A stretch of 64,000 bases of DNA, taken from Selenomonas ruminantium subsp. lactilytica TAM6421 (GTDB taxonomy: Bacteria > Bacillota > Negativicutes > Selenomonadales > Selenomonadaceae). A program made the position numbers and the translations under genes. Of the stretch, positions 30,772-39,340 are shown piece by piece. The stretch's first letter is position 1; every line of letters starts with the position of its first letter. The stretch covers positions 62,001 through 126,000 of the forward strand of contig NC_017068.1 of assembly GCF_000284095.1 (NCBI RefSeq). The letters are read 5' to 3'. The notes under the pieces were generated by a model, which made no database searches, was not told the origin of the DNA, and saw only the letters and a program-made list of their open reading frames with translations.

Positions 30772-32328
30772 ATGGTGGACTTTCAATATAGGAACTCGCC
30801 TGTGTGGATTGGGGTAGATGTGGGCACCACCGGTGTACGGGCAATCGCTTATGATGTGCAGGGCAACAAGGCCGCTGCGGCAGAGGCTTTTTATCCGCTG
30901 CTTACGCCGCATCCCGACTGGGCCGAGGAAGATCCCGCCCAGATATTTGCGGCTGTGCAGGAGGTCGTGGGCAAAGCAGCAGCAGAGCTGCGGTACAAGA
31001 GCCGGGCCTTGGCAGGCATTGCCCTGAGCACGGTCATGCACAGTTTTGCCGGGCTGGATGCGGAATACAAACCCTTGATGGATATGCAGACCTGGGCGGA
31101 CAGCCGCAGCGCGGCAATCGTGCGGGAGCTGAAAAAGGACGAAGCCCTTTGCCGCCGTTTCTACGAGCGGACAGGCTGTCCTGTTCATGCCTGCTATCCG
31201 CTGGCCAAGGTACTGTGGCTGCGGCAGGAACATCCGGATATGTTTGACCGCATGAAATATGTGGGATCATTGAAGGATTACATCTTCCATGGGCTGACCC
31301 ATGAATGGGTTATCGACCATTCGGCTGCCAGCACCAGCGGGCTGTACAATGCTGCGGCCATGGACTGGGATGAGGAAATCATTGCCTATGCTGGGCTGCG
31401 CAAAGAGCAGCTGCCGCCGATTGTCTCCACTACCTATCAGGGCCGGCTTTGTCCGGAAATGGCCGCCGCCATGAACCTGCCGGAGAATCTGCCGGTGGTC
31501 ATCGGGGCCACCGATGGGGTATTGGTCAATGTGGGCATCGGTGCCGTACGGGCCGGCCAGCTGAGTGCCACCATCGGCACCAGCGGCGCCTTGCGGATGC
31601 TGACGGATAGGCCCGTTACGGACAAGAAGATGCGCACCTGGTGCTACAATCTTACCGATGATATCTGGGTGGCTGGCGGGGCCATAAACAATGGCGGCAT
31701 GATTCTGCGCTGGGTGCGGGACAAGGTTTGCCATTACACGCCCCATCATCTGGAAAATCTGGATGTGGATGGTTATGACCTGATGACCATGAAGGCCGCC
31801 CATATTCCGGCGGGGGCGGAAGGGCTGATTATGCTGCCCTCCTTTACCGGCGAGCGGGCACCTTACTGGAATTCTGATTTGCGGGGCATGTTCTTCGGCC
31901 TGTCCCTGAATCACAGCCGTTCCCATATGATACGGGCCTGTCTGGAGGGCATTGCCTACAGCATGAATGCCGTGATGCTGGCTCTGCGGGATTTCGGGGA
32001 AATCAAGGATATCCGGGTCAGCGGCAGTTTTACCAAGTCGGCCCTGTGGCTGCAGATTCTGAGCAGTGTGCTCAATGAAAAGCTGATTCTGCCGGATAAC
32101 AGCGAAGGGGCTGCCTTTGGTGCAGCGGTGCTGGGCTTTATCGCCAGCCATGAACTGGGCGGCATCATCGATACGGCGGAACTGGTAAAACCAAAGAAAG
32201 TCATTGTCCCGCAGGAGGATGAGGTGCAGGTTTACCAGCGGCTCTACGGCATATATGAACAGCTCTATTGGAAGCTGCAGCCGGAGCTGGCGGCCATTGC
32301 GGCCTTCCAGACGGAAACGGCGCATTGA
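30772..32328 (+). CDS. gntK: gluconokinase (FGGY family)
   Basis: Phosphorylates D-gluconate to 6-phosphogluconate with ATP. The product has 518 residues with FGGY-kinase landmarks: GVDVGTTGVRAIAYD at the N-terminus, ALSTVMHSFAGLD substrate loop near residue 85, IGATDGVLVNVGIGAV and TIGTSGALRML in the middle, and SGSFTKSALWLQILSSVLN near the C-terminus. It resembles B. subtilis GntK rather than the short E. coli type. Three possible starts overlap the GAGGAG site; ATG 30772 gives the best spacing. It is followed after 17 bases by 6-phosphogluconate dehydrogenase and then gluconate permease, which fixes the substrate. Confidence 0.92.
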   Translation: MVDFQYRNSPVWIGVDVGTTGVRAIAYDVQGNKAAAAEAFYPLLTPHPDWAEEDPAQIFAAVQEVVGKAAAELRYKSRALAGIALSTVMHSFAGLDAEYKPLMDMQTWADSRSAAIVRELKKDEALCRRFYERTGCPVHACYPLAKVLWLRQEHPDMFDRMKYVGSLKDYIFHGLTHEWVIDHSAASTSGLYNAAAMDWDEEIIAYAGLRKEQLPPIVSTTYQGRLCPEMAAAMNLPENLPVVIGATDGVLVNVGIGAVRAGQLSATIGTSGALRMLTDRPVTDKKMRTWCYNLTDDIWVAGGAINNGGMILRWVRDKVCHYTPHHLENLDVDGYDLMTMKAAHIPAGAEGLIMLPSFTGERAPYWNSDLRGMFFGLSLNHSRSHMIRACLEGIAYSMNAVMLALRDFGEIKDIRVSGSFTKSALWLQILSSVLNEKLILPDNSEGAAFGAAVLGFIASHELGGIIDTAELVKPKKVIVPQEDEVQVYQRLYGIYEQLYWKLQPELAAIAAFQTETAH

Positions 32329-32345
32329 GACAGGAGGTTGTGATT

Positions 32346-33746
32346 ATGGGTAAGATGGATATAGGCATGGTAGGCATGGCCGTGATGGGCAGCAATCTGG
32401 CCCTGAATATGGCCGACCATGGTTTTGACGTAGCTTGTTACAATTACACGCCGGATTTGACGGAGAAGGTCTTGCGGGAACATCCCCATGAGCATATGCA
32501 CGGTTTTTTTGACCTGCGGGAGTTCGTGCAGTCTTTGAAAAGACCCCGCCGAATCATGCTGCTGATTATGGCCGGAGACCCGGTGGATTCCATGATTGAC
32601 CAGCTAATGCCCTTGCTGGAGGAGGGCGATATCATCCTGGACGGGGGCAACTCCTTCTTCGAGGATACCATCCGCCGGCAGAAGAAGCTGGCGGATGCAG
32701 GCTTGCATTACTTTGGCGTGGGCATTTCCGGCGGCGAAAAGGGAGCCCGGAACGGCCCCTGTATCATGCCGGGCGGGGATGCGGCCACCTATGAGGCCGT
32801 GCGTCCCATCTACGAGGCAGTGGCGGCTCGGGCAGCCGATGGCGAGCCTTGTTGCGCCTATATCGGCACGGATGGTGCCGGCCATTTCGTCAAGATGGTG
32901 CATAACGGCATTGAGTATGCGGATATGCAGCTGATTGCCGAGGCCTATCTGCTGCTGAAATATGCGGGGGGCTTTACGAACGAGCGGATTGCCGCCGCTT
33001 TCCGCCAGTGGAATCAGGGCGAATTGAAGAGTTTCCTCATCGGCATAACGGCGGATATCTTTGCCGAGGATGACGAGGATGGCGGTCAGGTGGTGGACAA
33101 GATTCTCGACAGTGCAGGCCAGAAGGGAACGGGGCGCTGGACCAGCATCGAAGCCTTGAAGCGGGGGGTAAATACCTCCCTGATAACGGCGGCCTGCAAT
33201 GCTCGGGTCATGTCCAACCTCTGGGATTTGCGCCGGGGGCTGGGACAGCGGTTTGCAGCTGTGAAGGCGCATGAACCCTTGGGGGATGATTTTGCCGAAA
33301 TAGTTCGCAAGAGTCTGTATGTTGGCAAGATTGCGGCTTATGCTCAGGGCTTTGCCCTTTATCAGGCGGCGGCCAGCCACTATGGCTGGAAGCTGGATTT
33401 CGGTCGCATTGCCGGGATTTTCCGCGGGGGCTGCATCATTCAGGCAGATTTCCTGGAGCGCATAACAGAGGCCTTCCAGAGCAATGCACAGCTGGAAAAC
33501 CTCATGGAGGCCAATTTCTTTGCGGGGAAGATCCAGGCCAATCTGGACAGCCTGCGGGAAGTCGTGGCGCTGGGCGTCAAGCAGGGTCTGCCCATCCCGG
33601 CCATGGCTTGTGCCATTGAGTATATTGACAGCGCCCGGGCGGCGCATGTAGGGGCCAATCTCATTCAGGCCCAGCGGGATTATTTTGGAGCCCATACCTA
33701 TAACCGGGTGGATAAGGAAGGCGTTTTTCATCATCAGTGGAACTGA
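32346..33746 (+). CDS. gnd: 6-phosphogluconate dehydrogenase (decarboxylating)
   Basis: Oxidises and decarboxylates 6-phosphogluconate to ribulose 5-phosphate with NAD(P)+. The 466-residue length and motifs fit: a dinucleotide fold starting MVGMAVMGSNLALNM, IILDGGNSFFEDT, the signature GVGISGGEKGARNGPCIMPG (about residues 126-145) and catalytic KMVHNGIEYADMQ near 185. ATG 32346 is eight bases after AGGAGG. With the kinase upstream and permease downstream it completes a gluconate route through the oxidative pentose phosphate branch; no Entner-Doudoroff genes are present here. Confidence 0.95.
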   Translation: MGKMDIGMVGMAVMGSNLALNMADHGFDVACYNYTPDLTEKVLREHPHEHMHGFFDLREFVQSLKRPRRIMLLIMAGDPVDSMIDQLMPLLEEGDIILDGGNSFFEDTIRRQKKLADAGLHYFGVGISGGEKGARNGPCIMPGGDAATYEAVRPIYEAVAARAADGEPCCAYIGTDGAGHFVKMVHNGIEYADMQLIAEAYLLLKYAGGFTNERIAAAFRQWNQGELKSFLIGITADIFAEDDEDGGQVVDKILDSAGQKGTGRWTSIEALKRGVNTSLITAACNARVMSNLWDLRRGLGQRFAAVKAHEPLGDDFAEIVRKSLYVGKIAAYAQGFALYQAAASHYGWKLDFGRIAGIFRGGCIIQADFLERITEAFQSNAQLENLMEANFFAGKIQANLDSLREVVALGVKQGLPIPAMACAIEYIDSARAAHVGANLIQAQRDYFGAHTYNRVDKEGVFHHQWN

Positions 33747-33767
33747 CATCCTAAAGGGGGAGTAATC

Positions 33768-35084
33768 ATGCCATTGATCATTCTGGCAGTTGGTATCCTG
33801 TTTTTGTTTTTCCTGATTGTTAAAGTGCGTTTGAATAGTTTTCTGTCCTTGCTGCTGGTCGCGGGGCTGGTGGGGTTTGCCGAAGGTTTGCCCGAGGGGC
33901 AGATCATTCCCGTGATTGAAAAGGGGCTGGGGGGCACCCTGGGAGGTCTGGCCATCGTGGTTTCCTTTGGTGCCATGCTGGGCAAGCTCATGGCGGAAAG
34001 TGGCGGTGCCCAGCGCATTGCCACCACCCTGATCGATGTCTTTGGCCGTCAATGGGTAAAATGGGCCGTGGCCCTGACGGGCTTCATCGTGGGCATTGCC
34101 CTGTTCTATGAAATCGGCTTTGTCCTGTTGATTCCGCTGGTCTTTACCATTGCTACGGCGGCCAAGATTCCTCTGCTGGAGGTAGGTATTCCCATGGCGG
34201 CGGCCCTGTCCGTAACTCATGGCTTTCTGCCACCCCATCCCGGCCCCACGGCTATTTCCGTCATCTATGGTGCGGATATTGGCATGACCCTGCTCTATGG
34301 TGCCATCATCGCCGTGCCGACGGCCATCGTGGCCGGGCCGCTGTTTGCCAATACCACGAAGCACATCCAGCCGGAAAATGCGCAGGGCATGCAGAGTGGC
34401 AAGGTGTTTGCGGATGAGGAAATGCCCGGTTTTGGCATCTCGGTCTGTACGGCTATGGTGCCCGTTGTCCTGATGGCCGCTTCGGCCGTGGCCAAGCTGA
34501 CCCTGCCATCCTCCTCGGCCCTGTTCCAGTGGCTGACCTTTCTTGGAACTCCGGATATGGCCCTGACCATTGCCGTAGCGGTGGCCATCTATACCTTTGG
34601 CCTGCGGCAGGGCAGAAGCATGGCCGAAATCATGAAAATTTGTGAAAATGCCGTAATCAGCATCGCCATGATTTTGCTGATTGTGGGCGGCGGCGGAGCG
34701 CTGAAGCAGATTCTCATCGACAGTGGTGTGGGCAATTATATCGGGCAGATTGCAGCCCAGTCAGAACTGTCGCCGCTGCTGCTGGCTTGGACGGTGGCAG
34801 CCGTCATCCGCATCGCCTGCGGCAGTGCCACGGTGGCAGCCTTGACGGCAGGTGGCATTGCGGCTCCGGTGGTGGCTGTGACCGGCGTGAATCCTGAGCT
34901 CATGGTGCTGGCCACGGGGGCGGGCAGCCTGATCCTGAGCCCGCCCAATGACCCGGGTTTCTGGCTCTTCAAGGAATTCTTTGGGCTGACGGTCAAGCAG
35001 ACGGTACGCACTTGGTGCGTATTGGAAACCATCATCTCCGTCATGGGCCTGATTGGTGTCTTGGCACTGGCGGCCATTGTATAA
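33768..35084 (+). CDS. gntP: gluconate:H+ symporter, GntP family
   Basis: A 438-residue membrane protein of the GntP family importing gluconate with protons. Typical features are the N-terminal helix LIILAVGILFLFFLIVKVRL, LAIVVSFGAMLGKLMAESGGA near residue 62, GFLPPHPGPTAISVIYGADIG (about 144-164), the C-terminal RIACGSATVAALTAGGI and ILSPPNDPGFWLFKEFF. About 12 helices. It starts 21 bases after gnd behind a GGGGGAG site and ends at a hairpin terminator, making it the last structural gene of the gluconate operon. Confidence 0.94.
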   Translation: MPLIILAVGILFLFFLIVKVRLNSFLSLLLVAGLVGFAEGLPEGQIIPVIEKGLGGTLGGLAIVVSFGAMLGKLMAESGGAQRIATTLIDVFGRQWVKWAVALTGFIVGIALFYEIGFVLLIPLVFTIATAAKIPLLEVGIPMAAALSVTHGFLPPHPGPTAISVIYGADIGMTLLYGAIIAVPTAIVAGPLFANTTKHIQPENAQGMQSGKVFADEEMPGFGISVCTAMVPVVLMAASAVAKLTLPSSSALFQWLTFLGTPDMALTIAVAVAIYTFGLRQGRSMAEIMKICENAVISIAMILLIVGGGGALKQILIDSGVGNYIGQIAAQSELSPLLLAWTVAAVIRIACGSATVAALTAGGIAAPVVAVTGVNPELMVLATGAGSLILSPPNDPGFWLFKEFFGLTVKQTVRTWCVLETIISVMGLIGVLALAAIV

Positions 35085-35092
35085 AGCAGATG

Positions 35093-35121
35093 GGGCTGTG
35101 AACTATCACAGCCCTGTTTTG
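35093..35121 (+). terminator. terminator of the gluconate operon
   Basis: GGGCTGTG/CACAGCCC hairpin followed by TGTTTT. A TATAAT at 35125-35130 right after it probably belongs to the promoter of the RpiR gene. Confidence 0.75.
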
Positions 35122-35163
35122 TGGTATAATGGAGGAAGACAGCTTTAGGAAGAAGGAACGTTT

Positions 35164-36009
35164 ATGAAGGATATGATTTTGCCCATCTTACGCAGTGCCT
35201 ATGAGGATTTGACCAAGTCGGAGAAGAAGATTGCCACCTATATCTCGGCCAATGCCGACAAGATTATGCCCCAGACCGTGGCGGAGCTGGCCAAGAACAC
35301 GGATAGTTCGGAAATCACGATATCCAGATTCTGCAAGAAACTGGGCTATAGCGGCCTGCAGAGCCTGAAGATTGCCATTGCCGCAGAGCTTTCGGCTGCC
35401 GGCGATGAAACGTATCAGGACATTCACAGCAGTGACAGCGAGGCTGCCGTGGCGGGAAAGATTTTCCGCAATATCGCCGATGGCTTGCAGGATACCTTGA
35501 AAATACTGGATTTTTCCCATATTGAGACCGCCGTGGATTGGCTGGCTGCGGCCAGGCAGGTGGTCATTTACGGCTTTGGCAACTCCGCCACGGTCTGCCG
35601 GGATATGGAAACCCGCTTTCTGCGCTTTGGCATGGCGGTGCAGGCTTTTTCCGATGTCCATATGCAGGTTACCTCAGCAGCTCTGCTGACCCCGCAGGAT
35701 GTGGTCATCGCCGTCTCCCATACCGGTGCCACGAAGGATGTCTTGTCTTCGGTAGCCATCGCGCAGAAAAGCGGGGCAAAGGTCATTGCCATAACCAGCT
35801 ATGCCCAGTCGGAACTGGCGCGGGCGGCGGATATCGCGCTGGTGGGGATGGGCCGGGAGGTGCATTACCGCTCGGAAGCGGCCGCTTCCCGACTGATTCA
35901 CATGGCCATTGGCGACATCCTCTACACGCGCCTGGCCATGAAGATGCCGGAGCAGTATCAGGAGAATCTGCAGAAGATGCGGGAGGTCATTGCAGAACGT
36001 CATCTGTAA
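35164..36009 (+). CDS. RpiR/MurR-family regulator with SIS domain
   Basis: A 281-residue regulator with an N-terminal HTH_6 domain (residues 1-77; NTDSSEITISRFCKKLGYSG is the recognition region) and a C-terminal SIS domain (about 120-260; VVIYGFGNSATVCRDME and VVIAVSHTGATKDVLSSVAI). SIS domains of this family sense phosphorylated sugars. Its place after gntK-gnd-gntP suggests it senses 6-phosphogluconate or a related sugar phosphate and acts at the repeats around the gntK promoter (inference). It seems to have its own promoter after the gntP terminator. Confidence 0.92.
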   Translation: MKDMILPILRSAYEDLTKSEKKIATYISANADKIMPQTVAELAKNTDSSEITISRFCKKLGYSGLQSLKIAIAAELSAAGDETYQDIHSSDSEAAVAGKIFRNIADGLQDTLKILDFSHIETAVDWLAAARQVVIYGFGNSATVCRDMETRFLRFGMAVQAFSDVHMQVTSAALLTPQDVVIAVSHTGATKDVLSSVAIAQKSGAKVIAITSYAQSELARAADIALVGMGREVHYRSEAAASRLIHMAIGDILYTRLAMKMPEQYQENLQKMREVIAERHL

Positions 36010-36046
36010 AGTACAGGGAAATTTTCACAAATGTAGCATGAATACA

Positions 36047-36068
36047 GAATACTTCCTGCAAAAGTATC
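36047..36068. repeat. inverted repeat before the PepSY-like gene
   Basis: GAATACTT and AAGTATC form a 7-bp stem over 7 bases, upstream of a TATACT -10-like element at about 36089. It could be an operator or a weak terminator of the RpiR gene. Confidence 0.35.
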
Positions 36069-36127
36069 AACAATACGGGTGTAAAGTTGTATACTTAGGG
36101 CGTGACGAAAAAGGAGGTTGATTCTGT

Positions 36128-36370
36128 ATGAAGAAGTATGTGGGCATGATGCTGGGGCTGCTGGTCTGGGGCGGCCTGCTCTATGTACAGGGCACGCCGG
36201 CCATTACGGCGGAAATCGCGGAGGAAGCGGTGGTGGCCGCGCACCCGGATACGGCCTTTTGTGAAGTGGAACACCATGGGACGGACTTCGAGGTGGCCTA
36301 TGTGACAACTGGCCTGCAGCAAGGTCATGTGACTTTGGATAAGGACGGTCATATTGTCAGCGCTCAGTAA
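36128..36370 (+). CDS. small exported PepSY-like protein
   Basis: An 80-residue protein with an N-terminal signal or anchor (MKKYVGMMLGLLVWGGLLYV) and one short domain. Its pattern (AEEAVVAAHPDTAFCEVEHH, then FEVAYVTTGLQQGHVTLD, DKDGHIVS) resembles one PepSY-type alpha-beta-beta unit, in which a helix and two strands end with a D-G-x-I turn. PepSY units are found outside the cell and often inhibit or sense proteases and signalling proteins. AAGGAGG precedes the ATG. It stands alone, with a terminator right after the stop. Assignment to PepSY is by pattern only. Confidence 0.6.
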   Translation: MKKYVGMMLGLLVWGGLLYVQGTPAITAEIAEEAVVAAHPDTAFCEVEHHGTDFEVAYVTTGLQQGHVTLDKDGHIVSAQ

Positions 36371-36383
36371 CTAGTATAAGGGT

Positions 36384-36422
36384 AAGTCTCCAGCCACCCT
36401 GCGGGGCGGTTGGAGACTTTTC
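36384..36422 (+). terminator. terminator of the PepSY-like gene
   Basis: AAGTCTCCA and TGGAGACTT form the outer stem, with extra CC/GG pairing inside, followed by TTTT. Confidence 0.75.
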
Positions 36423-36499
36423 GCTGTGAGGAGGATTTATTGGGGGCGGAAAAGAATCTACCTGTATGAAGCAAGGTATGGCACATATAGGGGGATATC

Positions 36500-37705
36500 A
36501 TGGACAATTTCAATGTACAGGACAACAAGGTGCTGGTTATCCGGCTGGAGGGGCGGATTGATTCGAATAATGCGGAAGCTCTGGGCCGGGAAATTGCCAG
36601 CCAAAGAGAAGAAGCCCATGGGGCTTTGGTGTTTGATGCCCGCAAGCTGGCCTATATCTCTTCGGCAGGCCTGCGGGTGCTGATGCAGGTCATGAAGGCG
36701 GAGAACAAGGCCGGCAATGAGCCGGTCTCCCTGGTGGAGGTTTCCCGGGAGGTCTATGATGTGCTGCATATGACGGGCTTTACAGAATTGGTCAAGGTGC
36801 AGAAGGCCTACCGGGAGATCAGTCTGGAGGGGAGCCAGCTTATCGGCGAAGGCTTTTTTGGCAAGGTGTACCGGCTGGATGCGGATACCATCGTCAAATT
36901 ATATGCTGGGGAAGACAGCATTCCCATGATCAGGCGGGAGCAGTCCCGGGCCAAAAAGGCCTTTATCAAGGGCATTCCCACGGCTATATCCTATGACATT
37001 GTGCGGGTGGGCAGCCAGTATGGGGCGGTGTTTGAACTGCTGCAGGCCAAGAGCTTCAATGACCTGGTTATTGAATATGAGGATGAGCCGGAGAAATTGG
37101 AAGAACTCATGGTCCTCTATGTGGACTGTCTGAAACAGGTCCATCGTACGGAAATGGAGGCGGGGGAACTGCCCTTTGCCCGGGATGAAATGCTGGATAA
37201 ATTAAGTGTCCTGGGGGATTGTCTGCCGGAGGAGATCCTCTTGGGGCTGCAGAAACTGCTGCAGGCTCTGCCCGATGATTTCCATGTGGTGCATGGGGAT
37301 TTCCAGATGAAGAATGTAATGCTCTGCAAAGAGGAGCCCATGCTCATTGATATGGAAACCCTGTGTACAGGCCAGCCGGTCTTTGACCTGCAGGGGCTCT
37401 ATGTGACTTATAAGGCTTTCCCCGAGGATGAACCGGATAATGTGCGGAATTTCCTGGGTATCCGTCCGGAAACGGCAGAATATATCTGGCACAGGCTGTT
37501 GGAACTGTATTTTGGCACGGAGGACGAGGCTGTGCTGACGGGCATGGAAGACAAGATCCGGGTGGCAGCTGCCATACGTTTTTTGCATCTGCAGGTGGCC
37601 ACACCGTTGAAGGATTCGGAACTGGCTGGCCTGCGCATACAGCATACCACGGAGCATCTGCAGGCACTTTTGCCCCGGGTGACGTCTTTGGCATTTGACC
37701 GATAA
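36500..37705 (+). CDS. STAS domain fused to an APH-like kinase
   Basis: A 401-residue cytoplasmic two-domain protein. Residues 1-100 are a STAS (anti-sigma-factor antagonist) domain: VLVIRLEGRIDSNNAEALGR, then DARKLAYISSAGLRVLMQV, where the serine of SSAG is the usual phosphorylation site, and LHMTGFTELVKV. Residues 105-400 form a phosphotransferase domain of the choline kinase/aminoglycoside kinase type: GEGFFGKVYRLD glycine loop, IVKLY lysine, catalytic VVHGDFQMKNVML and metal site LIDMETLC. It resembles the TIGR02172-type kinases. It may phosphorylate its own or a partner STAS serine, or a small molecule. The gene stands alone. Confidence 0.8.
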   Translation: MDNFNVQDNKVLVIRLEGRIDSNNAEALGREIASQREEAHGALVFDARKLAYISSAGLRVLMQVMKAENKAGNEPVSLVEVSREVYDVLHMTGFTELVKVQKAYREISLEGSQLIGEGFFGKVYRLDADTIVKLYAGEDSIPMIRREQSRAKKAFIKGIPTAISYDIVRVGSQYGAVFELLQAKSFNDLVIEYEDEPEKLEELMVLYVDCLKQVHRTEMEAGELPFARDEMLDKLSVLGDCLPEEILLGLQKLLQALPDDFHVVHGDFQMKNVMLCKEEPMLIDMETLCTGQPVFDLQGLYVTYKAFPEDEPDNVRNFLGIRPETAEYIWHRLLELYFGTEDEAVLTGMEDKIRVAAAIRFLHLQVATPLKDSELAGLRIQHTTEHLQALLPRVTSLAFDR

Positions 37706-37741
37706 GGTCAGTTTTTGTACGTTTTTGAAATCTGACCTTAT
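37702..37741. repeat. inverted repeat between the STAS-kinase and pdxS genes
   Basis: ATAAGGTCAG (37702-37711) and CTGACCTTAT (37732-37741) are exact complements around 20 T/A-rich bases. It can end the upstream transcript although no T-run follows, or act as an operator for the pdx promoter beside it. Confidence 0.5.
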
Positions 37742-37755
37742 AAATATAATGGTTA

Positions 37756-37795
37756 TTGACTATTTTAATATAATCAGTTATACCTTATCATAAGG
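37756..37795 (+). promoter_or_regulatory. pdxST promoter region
   Basis: TTGACT (37756-37761) and TATACC (37779-37784) are 17 bases apart. The palindrome CCTTATCATAAGG (37783-37795) overlaps the end of the -10 element. ACCTTAT also occurs at 37735-37741, giving a direct repeat as used by MocR/PdxR regulators. Confidence 0.5.
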
Positions 37796-37841
37796 GCTGT
37801 CGCAAGGAAATGTCATGTTGCAGCTTGAGGAGGATAATGTT

Positions 37842-38729
37842 ATGACTGATACCCAGGTGAATAACCGTTATGAATTGAACAAGGAACTGGCCCAGATGCT
37901 GAAGGGCGGGGTGATCATGGATGTGACTACCCCGGAGCAGGCGAAGGTGGCTGAGGCAGCCGGAGCCTGTGCGGTGATGGCGCTGGAGCGGATTCCGGCA
38001 GATATCCGGGCGGCTGGCGGCGTGGCCCGCATGAGCGATCCGGCCATGATCCGGGGCATCCAGCAGGCGGTATCCATCCCGGTTATGGCCAAATGCCGTA
38101 TCGGTCATTTTGTGGAAGCTCAGCTCCTGCAAGCTATTGAGATTGACTATATCGATGAAAGCGAAGTCCTGTCTCCGGCAGATGATGTCTACCATATCAA
38201 CAAGCGGGATTTTGCGGTGCCCTTTGTCTGCGGTGCCCGGGATCTGGGGGAGGCCCTGCGGCGCATCAATGAAGGGGCAGCCATGATCCGCACCAAGGGT
38301 GAGCCGGGTACCGGCGATGTGGTTCAGGCCGTGCGCCATATGCGGGCCATCAACAAAGAGATGGCGCAGCTGACAGCCTTGCGGGAGGATGAACTCTTTG
38401 AGGCGGCAAAGGCCTATCAGGTGCCCTATGAGCTCGTGCAGTATGTCCATAAGCATGGCAGATTGCCCGTGGTCAACTTCGCCGCCGGCGGCGTGGCAAC
38501 ACCTGCCGATGCAGCCCTGATGATGCAGCTGGGGGCAGATGGCGTCTTCGTGGGGTCCGGTATCTTCAAATCCGGCAATCCTGCCAAGCGGGCAGAGGCC
38601 ATTGTGCAGGCCGTGACCAATTATCAGGATGCCGCCTTGATTGCCAAATTGTCGGAGAACCTGGGCGAAGCCATGGTGGGCATCAATGCCGATGAAATCC
38701 AGCTGCTGATGGCGGAACGGGGCAAATAA
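37842..38729 (+). CDS. pdxS: pyridoxal 5'-phosphate synthase subunit PdxS
   Basis: The PLP synthase subunit that builds pyridoxal 5'-phosphate from a pentose phosphate, glyceraldehyde 3-phosphate and ammonia. The TIM barrel of 295 residues matches the family length. Signature segments are [20 protein letters not shown] at the N-terminus, [34 protein letters not shown] with the catalytic lysine, and [20 protein letters not shown] with the second lysine and the phosphate-binding loop. ATG 37842 is eight bases after AGGAGG; upstream in-frame starts would add residues absent from the family. pdxT follows after 12 bases. Confidence 0.97.
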   Translation: MTDTQVNNRYELNKELAQMLKGGVIMDVTTPEQAKVAEAAGACAVMALERIPADIRAAGGVARMSDPAMIRGIQQAVSIPVMAKCRIGHFVEAQLLQAIEIDYIDESEVLSPADDVYHINKRDFAVPFVCGARDLGEALRRINEGAAMIRTKGEPGTGDVVQAVRHMRAINKEMAQLTALREDELFEAAKAYQVPYELVQYVHKHGRLPVVNFAAGGVATPADAALMMQLGADGVFVGSGIFKSGNPAKRAEAIVQAVTNYQDAALIAKLSENLGEAMVGINADEIQLLMAERGK

Positions 38730-38741
38730 GGGGGCACTGTT

Positions 38742-39314
38742 ATGGCAGAGAAGATTATCGGTGTGTTGGCTCTGCAGGGAGCCTTTCAGGAACATGAGCA
38801 GATGCTGGCAAAGCTGGGGGCAAAGTTCCGGGAAATCCGTAAGCCGGAGGATCTGACGGAAGATATTGCCGGCGTGATCCTGCCCGGCGGCGAGAGTACC
38901 GCCCAGCGCAAACTGCTGCAGGAGACAGGGCTGTTCCAGCCCCTGCAGCAGCGTATCCGAGGCGGACTGCCGGTGCTGGCTACCTGTGCCGGACTGATCC
39001 TGCTGGCCCAGGAACTGAGCAATGATGATGCGGGCACCCTGGGCACTTTGCCTGTGCGGGTGCAGCGTAATGCCTATGGCCGCCAGTTGGGCAGCTTTGC
39101 TTATCGTGGCAGCTTTGGTGATCTGCCTGAGGTCAGCATGCCCTTTATCCGCGCTCCTTATATTGAAAAAGTCCTGCATCCGGCGGTGAAGGTTTTGAGT
39201 ACCTGTCAGGGAAAAATCACCGCAGTAGCTTATAAGAAGCAGCTGGGGATGGCCTTCCATCCTGAGCTGACGAAAGATCTGCGCATCCATCAGCAGTTTG
39301 TGCAGATGTTATAA
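38742..39314 (+). CDS. pdxT: pyridoxal 5'-phosphate synthase glutaminase PdxT
   Basis: A 190-residue class I glutamine amidotransferase that supplies ammonia to PdxS. Visible are the N-terminal GVLALQGAFQEHEQML, the oxyanion strand VILPGGESTAQRKLL, the nucleophile elbow LATCAGLILLA (catalytic Cys near residue 80) and the C-terminal His-Glu pair in GMAFHPELTKDLRIHQ. It is adjacent to pdxS and shares its promoter, as in most Firmicutes. Length is standard. Confidence 0.97.
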   Translation: MAEKIIGVLALQGAFQEHEQMLAKLGAKFREIRKPEDLTEDIAGVILPGGESTAQRKLLQETGLFQPLQQRIRGGLPVLATCAGLILLAQELSNDDAGTLGTLPVRVQRNAYGRQLGSFAYRGSFGDLPEVSMPFIRAPYIEKVLHPAVKVLSTCQGKITAVAYKKQLGMAFHPELTKDLRIHQQFVQML

Positions 39315-39340
39315 AAGATTACCTGAAGGAGCTGAACTTT

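Noticed and set aside
36427-36466. A nine-codon leader peptide before the STAS-kinase gene
   Set aside because: GAGGAGG and a TTG give a possible tiny frame, but there is no attenuator-like hairpin or conserved content to support it.
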